DNA from: Gemmatimonadaceae bacterium
GTDB taxonomy: Bacteria > Gemmatimonadota > Gemmatimonadetes > Gemmatimonadales > Gemmatimonadaceae
Assembly (NCBI GenBank): GCA_013820975.1
Contig: JACDHQ010000182.1
Coordinates: 1 to 5,486, forward strand
Direction of reading: 5' to 3'
Length of the DNA stretch: 5,486 nucleotides
The translations under genes were made by a program, and so were the position numbers. The notes beneath the pieces were generated by a model that saw nothing but the letters and a program-made list of their open reading frames with translations, had not been told where the DNA came from and did no database searches. Positions 1 through 5,486 of this stretch are shown piece after piece. Every line of letters starts with the position of its first letter. Position 1 is the first letter of the stretch.

Positions 1-78
1 GTGCGGAGCCGTGCGCTCCATTCCGCGCGATGTGCAGCGGGACTGCGCCACGCTCCAGCTGCCCTGATACCGCCGCCG
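1..78. other. Left flank downstream of the efflux pump gene; possible 3' end of a convergent gene
   Basis: This is the stretch beyond the stop codon of the minus-strand transporter. On the plus strand, the frame beginning at position 2 stays open to a TGA at 65-67 and ends in the residues RSIPRDVQRDCATLQLP. About 18 of its 21 codons end in G or C, so it could be the C-terminus of a convergent gene whose stop lies 11 nt from the transporter stop. The signal is ambiguous: the minus-strand frame sharing the same wobble positions would look equally G/C-rich, and that frame holds an ATG at 21-19 that could begin a further minus-strand gene. No family is recognisable from so few residues. Confidence 0.2.
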
Positions 79-1713
79 TCAGCCGCGGTGTTCCGACTTC
101 GCTTCCTCGACGGCGGCCCCCGACGGCATCGGAAACACGGTCTCCGTATCGTGCGCGACGTCAGCGGCCAGCGCCGCGAACGACCTGCGCAGCGGGATCT
201 CGGGAACGAACCAGCTCAGCACGAACGCCACCACCGCGATCGCCATCGCGACGAGGAAGACCGTGCTCATCGAGTTCGTGAATGCCTCCACATAGACCGT
301 CCGCACTGCCGCGGGCAGGTTCGCGATCGACGCGGGGCTGATGTTGGCGTCCGCCGGCAATCCCTGCCCTGTCCCCGCGAGTGCTCGCCCTACCCGCGTC
401 GTGAGCCCGCTCGCGAAGATGGCACCGAACACCGCGGTGCCGAGTGAGCCGCCGATCAGCCGGAAGAGCGTCGCCCCAGACGTCGCGACGCCGAGCTGGC
501 TGTGGTCCACGGCGTTCTGCACGGCGATGAGCAGCACCTGCATGATGCACCCCATCCCGAGACCCAGCACCAGCATGTTGAACGATGCGACCGCCGATGT
601 GGTGGCGGCATCCATGCGGGAGAGCAGCAGCAGGCCGATGCTCATCAGCGCCGTACCGACGATCGGGAAGACGCGATACCGCCCCCACCGGCTGATGAGC
701 TGCCCCGACGCGATCGACGTGATCAGCATCCCGCCCATCAGCGGCAGCATCTGCAGCCCGGAGCCCGTGGGCGTCGCGCCGTTCACCACCTGCAGGAAGA
801 GCGGCAGGTAGGTCACTGACCCGAAGAGGGCGACGCCGACGATGCCACCGATCGCCGCCGTCAGGACGAAGGTCCGGTTGCGGAAGAGCCCCAGCGGCAG
901 CACCGGCTCGCGCGCGTACCGCTCCGCCAGGACGAACCCGCCCAGTGCAACCACCGAAGTCACGGCGAGGCCCACCATGAGCGGAGAGGTCCACGGGTAG
1001 GCGATGCCTCCGAGATCGGCGAAGAGCACGATGGCGCTCAACGCCGTTGCGAGGAGCGTGATGCCGACGACATCGATCGAGTGGCGCACCCGCTCGCTCC
1101 GGAGCGGCAGCGTCGACGCGATCACCACCAGTGCGAGGATGCCGAAGGGGATGTTGATGTAGAAGATCCATCGCCACGAGAGCTGCGTGGTGAAGTACCC
1201 GCCAAGGAGCGGGCCGGCAATGCTCGCGATGCCGAACACGGCGCCGAAGATCCCCTGGTAGCGTCCGCGATCGCGCGGCGGCACGATGTCCCCGACGACG
1301 GCCTGCGTCGTCACCATGATCCCGCCACCACCCAGCCCCTGGATCGCCCGGAACGCGATGAGCTGCGTCATGTCGGCTGCCATGCCACAGAGCACCGAGC
1401 CGACGAGAAAGATCACGATTGCCGACTGCAGCACGACTTTGCGCCCGTGCTGGTCGCCGAGCTTGCCGTAGAGGGGGGTCACCACCGTCTGGGCGAGCAG
1501 GTACGCGGTGACCACCCACCCGAGCCGCTCCAGCCCCCCCAGCTCGCCGACGATCGTAGGCAGGGCTGTCGCGACGATGGTCGAGTCGAGCGCGGCCAGC
1601 AGCATCGCCAGGACGAGGCCGCTGAAGACGACGAGGATCTGCTGGTGTGTGAGGTGGACGGGACCCCCGGCGGGGGCCGGCCGCGCGGCCCGGGTGGGCG
1701 TGCCGGATGACAT
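79..1713 (-). CDS. DHA2-family MFS drug/proton antiporter (EmrB/QacA type), 14 transmembrane segments
   Basis: An inner-membrane secondary transporter of 544 aa, the usual size for the DHA2 group, which exports drugs, dyes or other amphiphiles in exchange for protons. A hydrophilic N-tail (1-22) precedes the first segment, which carries the DHA2 signature LDSTIVATALPTI (42-54) with Asp43. MFS motif A follows as GKLGDQHGRK (83-92), then RAIQGLGGGG (122-131), the motif C-like GPLLGGYFT (167-175) and SWRWIFYINIPFG (179-191). The second half has the typical loop NGATPTGSGLQMLPL (311-325), a long loop at about 438-470 before the last segment (about 480-503), and a cytoplasmic tail. The ATG at 1713-1711 is the natural start; GGTGA abuts it, so no well-spaced ribosome site is seen. 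It is divergent from the signalling genes and no TetR or MarR regulator is adjacent. The family is secure; the substrate cannot be read from sequence, and a tetracycline, bicyclomycin or lipid role is equally open. Confidence 0.95.
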   Translation of the reverse strand: MSSGTPTRAARPAPAGGPVHLTHQQILVVFSGLVLAMLLAALDSTIVATALPTIVGELGGLERLGWVVTAYLLAQTVVTPLYGKLGDQHGRKVVLQSAIVIFLVGSVLCGMAADMTQLIAFRAIQGLGGGGIMVTTQAVVGDIVPPRDRGRYQGIFGAVFGIASIAGPLLGGYFTTQLSWRWIFYINIPFGILALVVIASTLPLRSERVRHSIDVVGITLLATALSAIVLFADLGGIAYPWTSPLMVGLAVTSVVALGGFVLAERYAREPVLPLGLFRNRTFVLTAAIGGIVGVALFGSVTYLPLFLQVVNGATPTGSGLQMLPLMGGMLITSIASGQLISRWGRYRVFPIVGTALMSIGLLLLSRMDAATTSAVASFNMLVLGLGMGCIMQVLLIAVQNAVDHSQLGVATSGATLFRLIGGSLGTAVFGAIFASGLTTRVGRALAGTGQGLPADANISPASIANLPAAVRTVYVEAFTNSMSTVFLVAMAIAVVAFVLSWFVPEIPLRRSFAALAADVAHDTETVFPMPSGAAVEEAKSEHRG

Positions 1714-1806
1714 TCACCAACAATAAGGGGTGGCCCAGCGCGGCCGCTCGGCGCCGGGAGGCTCTGCAGGGGCCGAGGCGCAATTCTTCCATACCGGCGG
1801 CAGTAT

Positions 1807-1825
1807 CGAGGGGTGCGACCCCTCG
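1807..1825. repeat. Perfect 8-bp inverted repeat with 3-nt loop (hairpin or operator candidate)
   Basis: The arms CGAGGGGT (1807-1814) and ACCCCTCG (1818-1825) are exact reverse complements around the loop GCG. As RNA this would be a very stable short hairpin; as DNA it is a near-symmetric site of the kind dimeric regulators bind. No T-run follows, so it is not a standard intrinsic terminator. It lies about 84 nt before the start of the 239-aa gene and about 94 nt before the pump gene, where it could affect either. Confidence 0.6.
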
Positions 1826-1864
1826 GAGGTCCGGAACGCCGCTTGCCCGGCCCCTGGATCGCCC

Positions 1865-1889
1865 TCGCCCGCCCGGTTGAGGCGGGCGA
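1865..1889. repeat. Perfect 9-bp inverted repeat with 7-nt loop just upstream of the signalling cluster
   Basis: The arms TCGCCCGCC (1865-1873) and GGCGGGCGA (1881-1889) pair exactly around the loop CGGTTGA. The repeat ends 19 nt before the chosen ATG at 1909 and is followed by only three T residues, so terminator function is doubtful. It would sit in the 5' leader of the signalling transcript. A competing stem is possible, because ATCGCCC at 1858-1864 can pair with GGGCGAT at 1884-1890; the two pairings exclude each other. Whether this is an RNA switch, a protein site or chance in G+C-rich DNA cannot be decided here. Confidence 0.55.
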
Positions 1890-1908
1890 TTTCCCAATCC
1901 CGCTCGAC

Positions 1909-2628
1909 ATGCACGATCTCACCCGGTTCGGGCTCAGCGACGTCACGCGAATAGGGGCCGAATTCCGCCGCCTCTCGGCAGGGGCGTCGAGCATGGAGGC
2001 TGTGGGGGGGCGTATAGTCCGCACCCTGTACGACGGGCTTGCCACCGACGACGGTCCTGCCTGTGCGCTCGTGCGGATGTTCGTGACGGTTCCCTTCGAG
2101 CGGCTCGACGACGAACAGCGCCGGTTCGCGCTGACGCTGCTCGGCGGCACCGAGCCCGCTCCGGCGATGAAGTGCCTGACGCTGCTCGCCACCGCCGGCG
2201 AGCTCCCTGAATGGAATGACCGCCGAAGCTCGGTGGGGCACCTCGCGCTGCCGCTCCCGAGCCCGGAGAGCGTCTCCCGGTCTCCGATGATCGCCCAGCT
2301 CATCCGGCAGCTCGGCGTGGAGATCGGTTCGCTCCTCAGTGCCGACCCGGCGCTGCTGGTGGACAACGAGCAGCACACGTTCAACGTCTTTCACGTGGAG
2401 CACGCGAAGGGCAGTCCGTTTATCCCGGCCCAGCTGGCGTTCGTCGAGCCGTACCGCGTGCATTCGGTCCTGGGGTTCGGTGGACTCCTGCCACCGGGCG
2501 AGCTGTTCGCGACGATTCTCTTCTCGCGAACGCCGATCCCTCGCGAGACGGCCGACCTGTTCCGCACGCTCGCCCTGAACGTGAAGGTCGCGCTGCTGCC
2601 ATTCGCCGGCGACCGGGTCTTCGCGTGA
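1909..2628 (+). CDS. Uncharacterised 239-aa protein with GAF-like C-terminal half, candidate accessory sensor of the adjacent kinase
   Basis: A soluble 239-aa protein with no signal peptide or membrane segment; I know no name for its family. The N-terminus is helical (about 5-42, with SSMEAVGGRIVRTLYDGL at 27-44) and leads into a strand, ACALVRMFVTVPF (51-63), an arrangement like the first helix and strand of GAF domains. Distinct motifs are MKCLTLLATAGELPEWN (87-103), SPMIAQLIRQLGVEIG (125-140), NVFHVEHAKGSPFIPAQ (159-175) and SVLGFGGLLPPGELFATIL (186-204). The last motif, followed by the helix ETADLFRTLALNVKVALL (213-230), matches the usual end of a GAF fold. ATG 1909 was chosen because motif-like sequence starts there and a hairpin precedes it; ribosome-site evidence is poor. 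An upstream in-frame GTG at 1813 is possible but unlikely. The stop overlaps the kinase start by 4 nt (GTGA), implying coupled translation and a joint job. The sensory role is inferred. Confidence 0.8.
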   Translation: MHDLTRFGLSDVTRIGAEFRRLSAGASSMEAVGGRIVRTLYDGLATDDGPACALVRMFVTVPFERLDDEQRRFALTLLGGTEPAPAMKCLTLLATAGELPEWNDRRSSVGHLALPLPSPESVSRSPMIAQLIRQLGVEIGSLLSADPALLVDNEQHTFNVFHVEHAKGSPFIPAQLAFVEPYRVHSVLGFGGLLPPGELFATILFSRTPIPRETADLFRTLALNVKVALLPFAGDRVFA

Positions 2629-3911
2629 GCGAGGTGATGGCCCGTGGCGAGGCGACACAGCAGGCAGGTCGCGTCGGTGAAATCGATCGGGCACGGGCGC
2701 AGATCGCTGCGCTCGAGCAACTGCTCGAGGTGTACGAGCGGACATCGATGGAACAGACGGAGCGTCTCGACGCCGCGCTCGCCGAGGCGCGTGCCGAGCG
2801 GCAACGGCTCGAGGAGGTCTTCATGCAGGCGCCGGCGGCGATCACGGTGCTCGAGGGAGCCGACCACGTCTTCAGTGTAGTGAACCCGCTCTACCTCGAA
2901 CTCGTCGGCCAGCGGGAAATCCAGGGGAAGCCCGTTCGCGAGGCGCTGCCAGAGCTCGAGGGCCAGGGCTTCTTCGAGCTGCTCGACCGCGTCTATGAGA
3001 CCGGTGATCCGTATTCAGCCCGCGAGATGCACGTGCGCCTGGACCGCGCCGGCTCGGGAGCGCCCGAGGACGTCTATGTCAACTTCGTCTATCAACCGCT
3101 GAAACGCGCCACCGGTGAGACGACGGCGATCATGGCTCACGCCGTGGACGTCACGGAGCAGGTGAAGGCGCGCCACGAACTGGAGCACAAGGCGGCGGAA
3201 CTCCTGCGGCTGGCGCGGGAGCTGGAGCGGTCGAATCGTGAGCTCGACCAGTTCGCGTACGTCGCCTCGCATGACCTCAAGGCGCCGCTCCGCGGCATCG
3301 CCAACCTCACCGAGTGGATCGGCGAGGACCTTGGCGAGGCGCTCAGCGGCGAGAGCGCGGAGCACATGGAGCTGCTCAAGGGACGCGTGCATCGCATGGA
3401 GGCTCTCATCGACGGCATCCTCACCTACTCGCGCGCAGGACGCGAGCGCGAGGATGCCGGGCCTGTCGACCTTCATGCGCTCGTCGAGGAGACGGTCGAG
3501 CTGGCGTCGCCACCCGAGGGGACGACCGTCTCCGTTGCCGGGAACCTGCCGGTGATCGAAACCGAACGCGTGCCGTTGCAGCAGGTGCTGCTCAACCTCA
3601 TCGGCAACGCAATCAAGTACAACCGCCGGCCCGGTGCTGTCGTCGAAGTCGTGGGCGCCGCGGCCGATGCCGGCTTTGTCCGCATCTCCGTTCGCGACAA
3701 CGGGCCTGGCATCCCCGCCGAGTACCATGATCGTATCTGGCAGATCTTCCAGACCCTCGCGGCACGCGACAAGGTCGAGGGGACGGGCATCGGCCTGTCG
3801 GTCGTGCGCAAGCTGGTGGAGCGCCGTGGCGGGCGTGCCTGGCTCGAGTCGGAGCCCGGCGACGGATCGACTTTCCACTTCACGTGGCCGACGCGGCCGG
3901 GAACGTACTGA
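2625..3911 (+). CDS. Cytoplasmic PAS-domain sensor histidine kinase (phytochrome-kinase-like HisKA/HATPase)
   Basis: A 428-aa protein that should autophosphorylate on histidine and pass phosphate to receiver domains. Order: N-terminal coiled coil (about 18-66), a PAS domain (about 62-178) opening with EEVFMQAPAAITVLEG and ending AHAVDVTEQV, a linker helix (180-207), HisKA with FAYVASHDLKAPLRG (210-224) and phospho-acceptor His216, then HATPase with N-box LLNLIGNAIKYN (322-333), G1 box DNGPGIP (358-364), F-box region IWQIFQTL (371-378) and G2 box GTGIGLSVV (386-394). All catalytic boxes look intact. No membrane segment or signal peptide is present, so the signal is cytoplasmic; the PAS ligand is unknown. 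The H-box style matches cyanobacterial phytochrome kinases, but the GAF-PHY chromophore module is absent. The GTG start at 2625 overlaps the previous stop; an ATG at 2637 is an alternative that would remove four residues. It joins the next gene at TGATG. Confidence 0.95.
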   Translation: MSEVMARGEATQQAGRVGEIDRARAQIAALEQLLEVYERTSMEQTERLDAALAEARAERQRLEEVFMQAPAAITVLEGADHVFSVVNPLYLELVGQREIQGKPVREALPELEGQGFFELLDRVYETGDPYSAREMHVRLDRAGSGAPEDVYVNFVYQPLKRATGETTAIMAHAVDVTEQVKARHELEHKAAELLRLARELERSNRELDQFAYVASHDLKAPLRGIANLTEWIGEDLGEALSGESAEHMELLKGRVHRMEALIDGILTYSRAGREREDAGPVDLHALVEETVELASPPEGTTVSVAGNLPVIETERVPLQQVLLNLIGNAIKYNRRPGAVVEVVGAAADAGFVRISVRDNGPGIPAEYHDRIWQIFQTLAARDKVEGTGIGLSVVRKLVERRGGRAWLESEPGDGSTFHFTWPTRPGTY

Positions 3912-4336
3912 TGACATCCACCGACGACCGGTTGCTCAACATCCTCCTTGTCGACGATGACGAAGTCGACGTGATGAACGTGCAGCGGGCGTTCAAAAAG
4001 AACAACATCGCCAACCCGCTCTTTCATGCCGGAGACGGCGTGGAGGCGCTGGAGAAGCTGCGCGGCGGCGAGATCCCGAGCGACCGGCGCATCGTCCTGC
4101 TCGACCTCAACATGCCGAAGATGAACGGCATCGAGTTCCTGCGGGCGCTGCGCGACGACCCGGAGCTGCAGGCCACGCCGGTGGTCGTCCTCACCACGTC
4201 GAACGACGAGCGCGATCGCATCGAGGCGTTCCGCCTCAACGTCGCCGGCTACATTCTCAAGCCGGTCACATTCACCAACTTCTGCGAAGTGATGGCGGCG
4301 CTCAACAAGTACTGGGCGCTGGTGGAGCTGCCGTGA
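3911..4336 (+). CDS. Single-domain response regulator, Rcp1-like (CheY-type receiver)
   Basis: A 141-aa stand-alone receiver with no output domain. The acidic pocket is in ILLVDDDEVD (11-20), the phospho-acceptor is Asp65 in LLDLNMPKMNG (63-73), the switch Thr95 lies in VVVLTTSNDE (91-100), and Lys117 is in GYILKPV (113-119). Features typical of the Rcp1 group, known as partners of phytochrome-type kinases, are the NVQRAFKKNNI helix (23-33), the extended loop RGGEIPSDRR before the phospho-site, and the NVAGYILKPVTF and ALNKYW endings. ATG 3911 shares one base with the kinase stop (TGATG), so it is probably translated by coupling and is the likely direct target of that kinase. An ATG at 3884 would add nine residues inside the kinase gene and is less likely. 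Lacking an output domain, it should act by protein contact or as a phosphate shuttle. Confidence 0.95.
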   Translation: MTSTDDRLLNILLVDDDEVDVMNVQRAFKKNNIANPLFHAGDGVEALEKLRGGEIPSDRRIVLLDLNMPKMNGIEFLRALRDDPELQATPVVVLTTSNDERDRIEAFRLNVAGYILKPVTFTNFCEVMAALNKYWALVELP

Positions 4337-4400
4337 GCCGGGGTTGCGCGTGACACCTGCGGGACCCAGTACGCCTCCCCGCGAGGCGACACACGGCGCC

Positions 4401-5486
4401 ATGCGCCTGCTCATCGTCGACGACGACGCGGTCGACCGCCAGGTCGTCCGACGGGCGCTCGCGAAGTCGGGACTTGCCGATGCCGGGCTCCAGGAGGCGG
4501 CCACCGTCGACGAGGCGGTGACCGCCATTGCCGCGCGTGAAGATGGGGCCGCCGTGGACGTCGTCCTGCTCGACTTCGAGCTCGGGCCCGAGACCGGGCT
4601 CGCGGTGCTGCAGCGCATTCGCGCGAGCGGTTGCCTCGTCCCGGTGGTGATGCTCACCGGCCGCAACGATCCGCAGCTCGCCGCGGGGCTCATCCGCGCA
4701 GGCGCAACGGACTTCCTCACGAAGGATGCCGTGACGCCGCCGCGGCTGGAGCAGGTGATCCGCGGTGCGGTGCGCATTGCCCACGCCGAGCAGGAGCGCC
4801 GCCTCGCGCAGCGTGCCCTGCTCGAGGCGCACGAGGTGCTGCAGCAGCAGGCCGCGGAGCTGCAGCAGCAGGCCGCGGAGCTCGAGCAGCAGGTCGAGGA
4901 ATCGCGCACCATCGCGGAGGAGCTCGAACAGTCGAACGCCTATATGCAGGATGCGAAGTCGCAGGCGGAGCGGTCCCAGTCCGATGCGGAGCAGGCGCGC
5001 GCAGAACTCGAGACGCTCAATGCCATCGGCAGTGCACTGGCATCGGAAATGGACGTCGCGCGCATCGTCCAGGCGGTGACCGATGCGGCGACCCAGCTCA
5101 CGGGGGCGCAGTTCGGAGCGTTCTTCTACAACACCGTGGGCGCCGACGGCGAGGCGCTCACGCTGTTCACGCTGTCCGGAGCGCCGCGGGAGGCGTTCGA
5201 GGACTTCGGCCATCCCCGCCCGACTCCGGTGTTCGCGCCGACGTTCTACGGCACTGAGATCGTGCGAAGCGACGACATCACGGCCGACGCGCGGTACGGC
5301 ACGATGGCGCCGCATCACGGGATGCCACGCGGCCACCTGCCCGTTCGCAGCTACCTCGCCGTGCCGGTGATGTCCCGCGACGGCAGCGTGATCGGGGGCC
5401 TCTTCTTCGGCCACCCCGACACCGCCATCTTCGACGCGCGCGCCGAGCGGCTTGCGACCGGCATCGCCTCGTGGGCGGCCCTCGCC
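4401..5486 (+). CDS. Receiver / coiled-coil / GAF protein, 3'-truncated by the window (probable hybrid kinase or multidomain output protein)
   Basis: The frame stays open from here to the window edge (362 codons, no stop), so the C-terminus is missing. Residues 1-120 form a receiver: VDDD acidic pocket (6-9), phospho-acceptor Asp58 in VLLDFELG, Thr86 in VVMLTGRND, and Lys108 in DFLTKDAV, where Asp replaces the usual Pro after the lysine. A long Gln/Glu/Ala-rich coiled coil follows (about 125-215), including two identical QQQAAEL heptads. A GAF domain occupies about 212-355, with AQFGAFFYN (256-264), TLFTLSGAP (274-282) and SYLAVPVMSRDGSVIGGLFF (317-336). In this family a histidine kinase, phosphatase or cyclase module usually follows, but none is visible. 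ATG 4401 begins exactly at receiver strand 1. An in-frame GTG at 4350, 13 nt after the previous stop with GGGG six bases before it, is a real alternative adding MTPAGPSTPPREATHGA; that stretch lacks clear third-position bias, so I prefer 4401. Confidence 0.9.
   Translation, partial: MRLLIVDDDAVDRQVVRRALAKSGLADAGLQEAATVDEAVTAIAAREDGAAVDVVLLDFELGPETGLAVLQRIRASGCLVPVVMLTGRNDPQLAAGLIRAGATDFLTKDAVTPPRLEQVIRGAVRIAHAEQERRLAQRALLEAHEVLQQQAAELQQQAAELEQQVEESRTIAEELEQSNAYMQDAKSQAERSQSDAEQARAELETLNAIGSALASEMDVARIVQAVTDAATQLTGAQFGAFFYNTVGADGEALTLFTLSGAPREAFEDFGHPRPTPVFAPTFYGTEIVRSDDITADARYGTMAPHHGMPRGHLPVRSYLAVPVMSRDGSVIGGLFFGHPDTAIFDARAERLATGIASWAALA
4839..4880 (+). repeat. Two perfect tandem copies of a 21-bp unit inside the coiled-coil coding region
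   Basis: The unit at 4839-4859 is repeated exactly at 4860-4880 and a degenerate third partial copy follows. Each copy encodes the heptad LQQQAAE, so gain or loss of a unit would keep both the reading frame and the coiled-coil register while changing the linker length between the receiver and GAF domains. The exact nucleotide identity suggests a recent duplication. Confidence 0.85.

Larger units (their letters stand above)
1714..1908. promoter_or_regulatory. Divergent intergenic region between the efflux pump and the signalling cluster
   Basis: These 195 nt separate the start codons of two divergent genes and must carry promoters for both. It is G+C-rich except for the patch AACAATAAGG next to the pump start and CAATTCTTCCATA at 1781-1793. 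I find no convincing -35/-10 pair with normal spacing on either strand. The notable content is two perfect inverted repeats, at 1807-1825 and 1865-1889, both nearer the plus-strand gene. One plus-strand frame is open from a GTG at 1813, but it would read through both repeats and give an Arg/Pro-rich stretch unlike the protein that follows, so I treat it as non-coding. Confidence 0.6.

Noticed and set aside
72..117. A 9-bp inverted repeat (72-80 with 109-117) spanning the transporter stop codon, as a terminator
   Set aside because: The loop is 28 nt, most of it is coding, and no T-run follows on the transporter strand; it is probably chance pairing of GCC-rich segments.
161..1897. A 578-aa open frame on the minus strand, overlapping the transporter gene in another frame
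   Set aside because: Its product is Arg/Ala/Gly/His-rich with no recognisable motif, while the overlapping 544-aa frame has the full set of DHA2 transporter motifs. Long shadow frames are expected in G+C-rich DNA.
1813..1908. A 32-codon N-terminal extension of the 239-aa protein from GTG 1813
   Set aside because: It would run through both palindromes, gives a Pro/Arg/Gly-rich stretch without conserved character, and the motif-like sequence starts at ATG 1909.
2012..2017. TATAGT as a -10 promoter element
   Set aside because: It lies inside the coding region of the 239-aa gene and has no suitable -35 element at normal spacing.
2712..2729. A perfect palindrome CTCGAGCA-AC-TGCTCGAG inside the kinase gene
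   Set aside because: It encodes LEQLLE in a coiled coil; repeated Leu-Glu codons (CTCGAG is itself a palindrome) explain it without any regulatory role.
2625..3911. Reading the kinase as a bacteriophytochrome
   Set aside because: Only the HisKA/HATPase part resembles phytochrome kinases; there is no GAF-PHY region and no chromophore-binding cysteine context in its 428 residues.
3473..5414. Two long minus-strand open frames (479 aa and 370 aa) opposite the kinase, receiver and GAF genes
   Set aside because: Low-complexity Ser/Arg/Ala-rich or Arg/Leu/His-rich translations with no family motifs; they are antisense shadows of genes with clear catalytic residues.

Overview
The window is a G+C-rich bacterial segment (about two thirds G+C by eye, strong G/C preference at third codon positions). 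It is densely packed, uses GTG as well as ATG starts, and has overlapping genes. Gene content (a soluble PAS histidine kinase, an Rcp1-type receiver, and a receiver-GAF protein) fits environmental phyla rich in such signalling proteins. Gemmatimonadota, Myxococcota or a similar high-G+C soil lineage is my guess. No rRNA, tRNA, CRISPR array, insertion sequence or phage gene is visible.

Layout: positions 1-78 are a short flank that may hold the last codons of another gene. Positions 79-1713 (minus strand) encode a 14-segment DHA2-family drug/proton antiporter of the major facilitator superfamily. Positions 1714-1908 are a divergent intergenic region with two perfect short inverted repeats. From 1909 to the right edge, all genes are on the plus strand and form one compact signalling cluster: a 239-aa protein of no named family with a GAF-like C-terminal half; a 428-aa cytoplasmic PAS sensor histidine kinase; a 141-aa single-domain response regulator of the Rcp1 type; and a receiver/coiled-coil/GAF protein cut by the window end, probably the front of a larger hybrid kinase or output protein.

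How they may work together: the first three signalling genes overlap by 4 nt and 1 nt, so they are probably translated in concert. The kinase has all catalytic boxes but no membrane segment and no phytochrome chromophore module. It should sense something in the cytoplasm through its PAS domain, possibly helped in trans by the 239-aa protein. It could phosphorylate the stand-alone receiver and perhaps also the receiver at the start of the last gene, which would make a branched phosphorelay. The efflux pump is divergently transcribed from the shared intergenic region; a functional link to the signalling genes is possible but not shown by the sequence.

The least described element is the 239-aa protein, which I treat as a candidate accessory sensor. 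The rest are familiar families in a moderately unusual arrangement.
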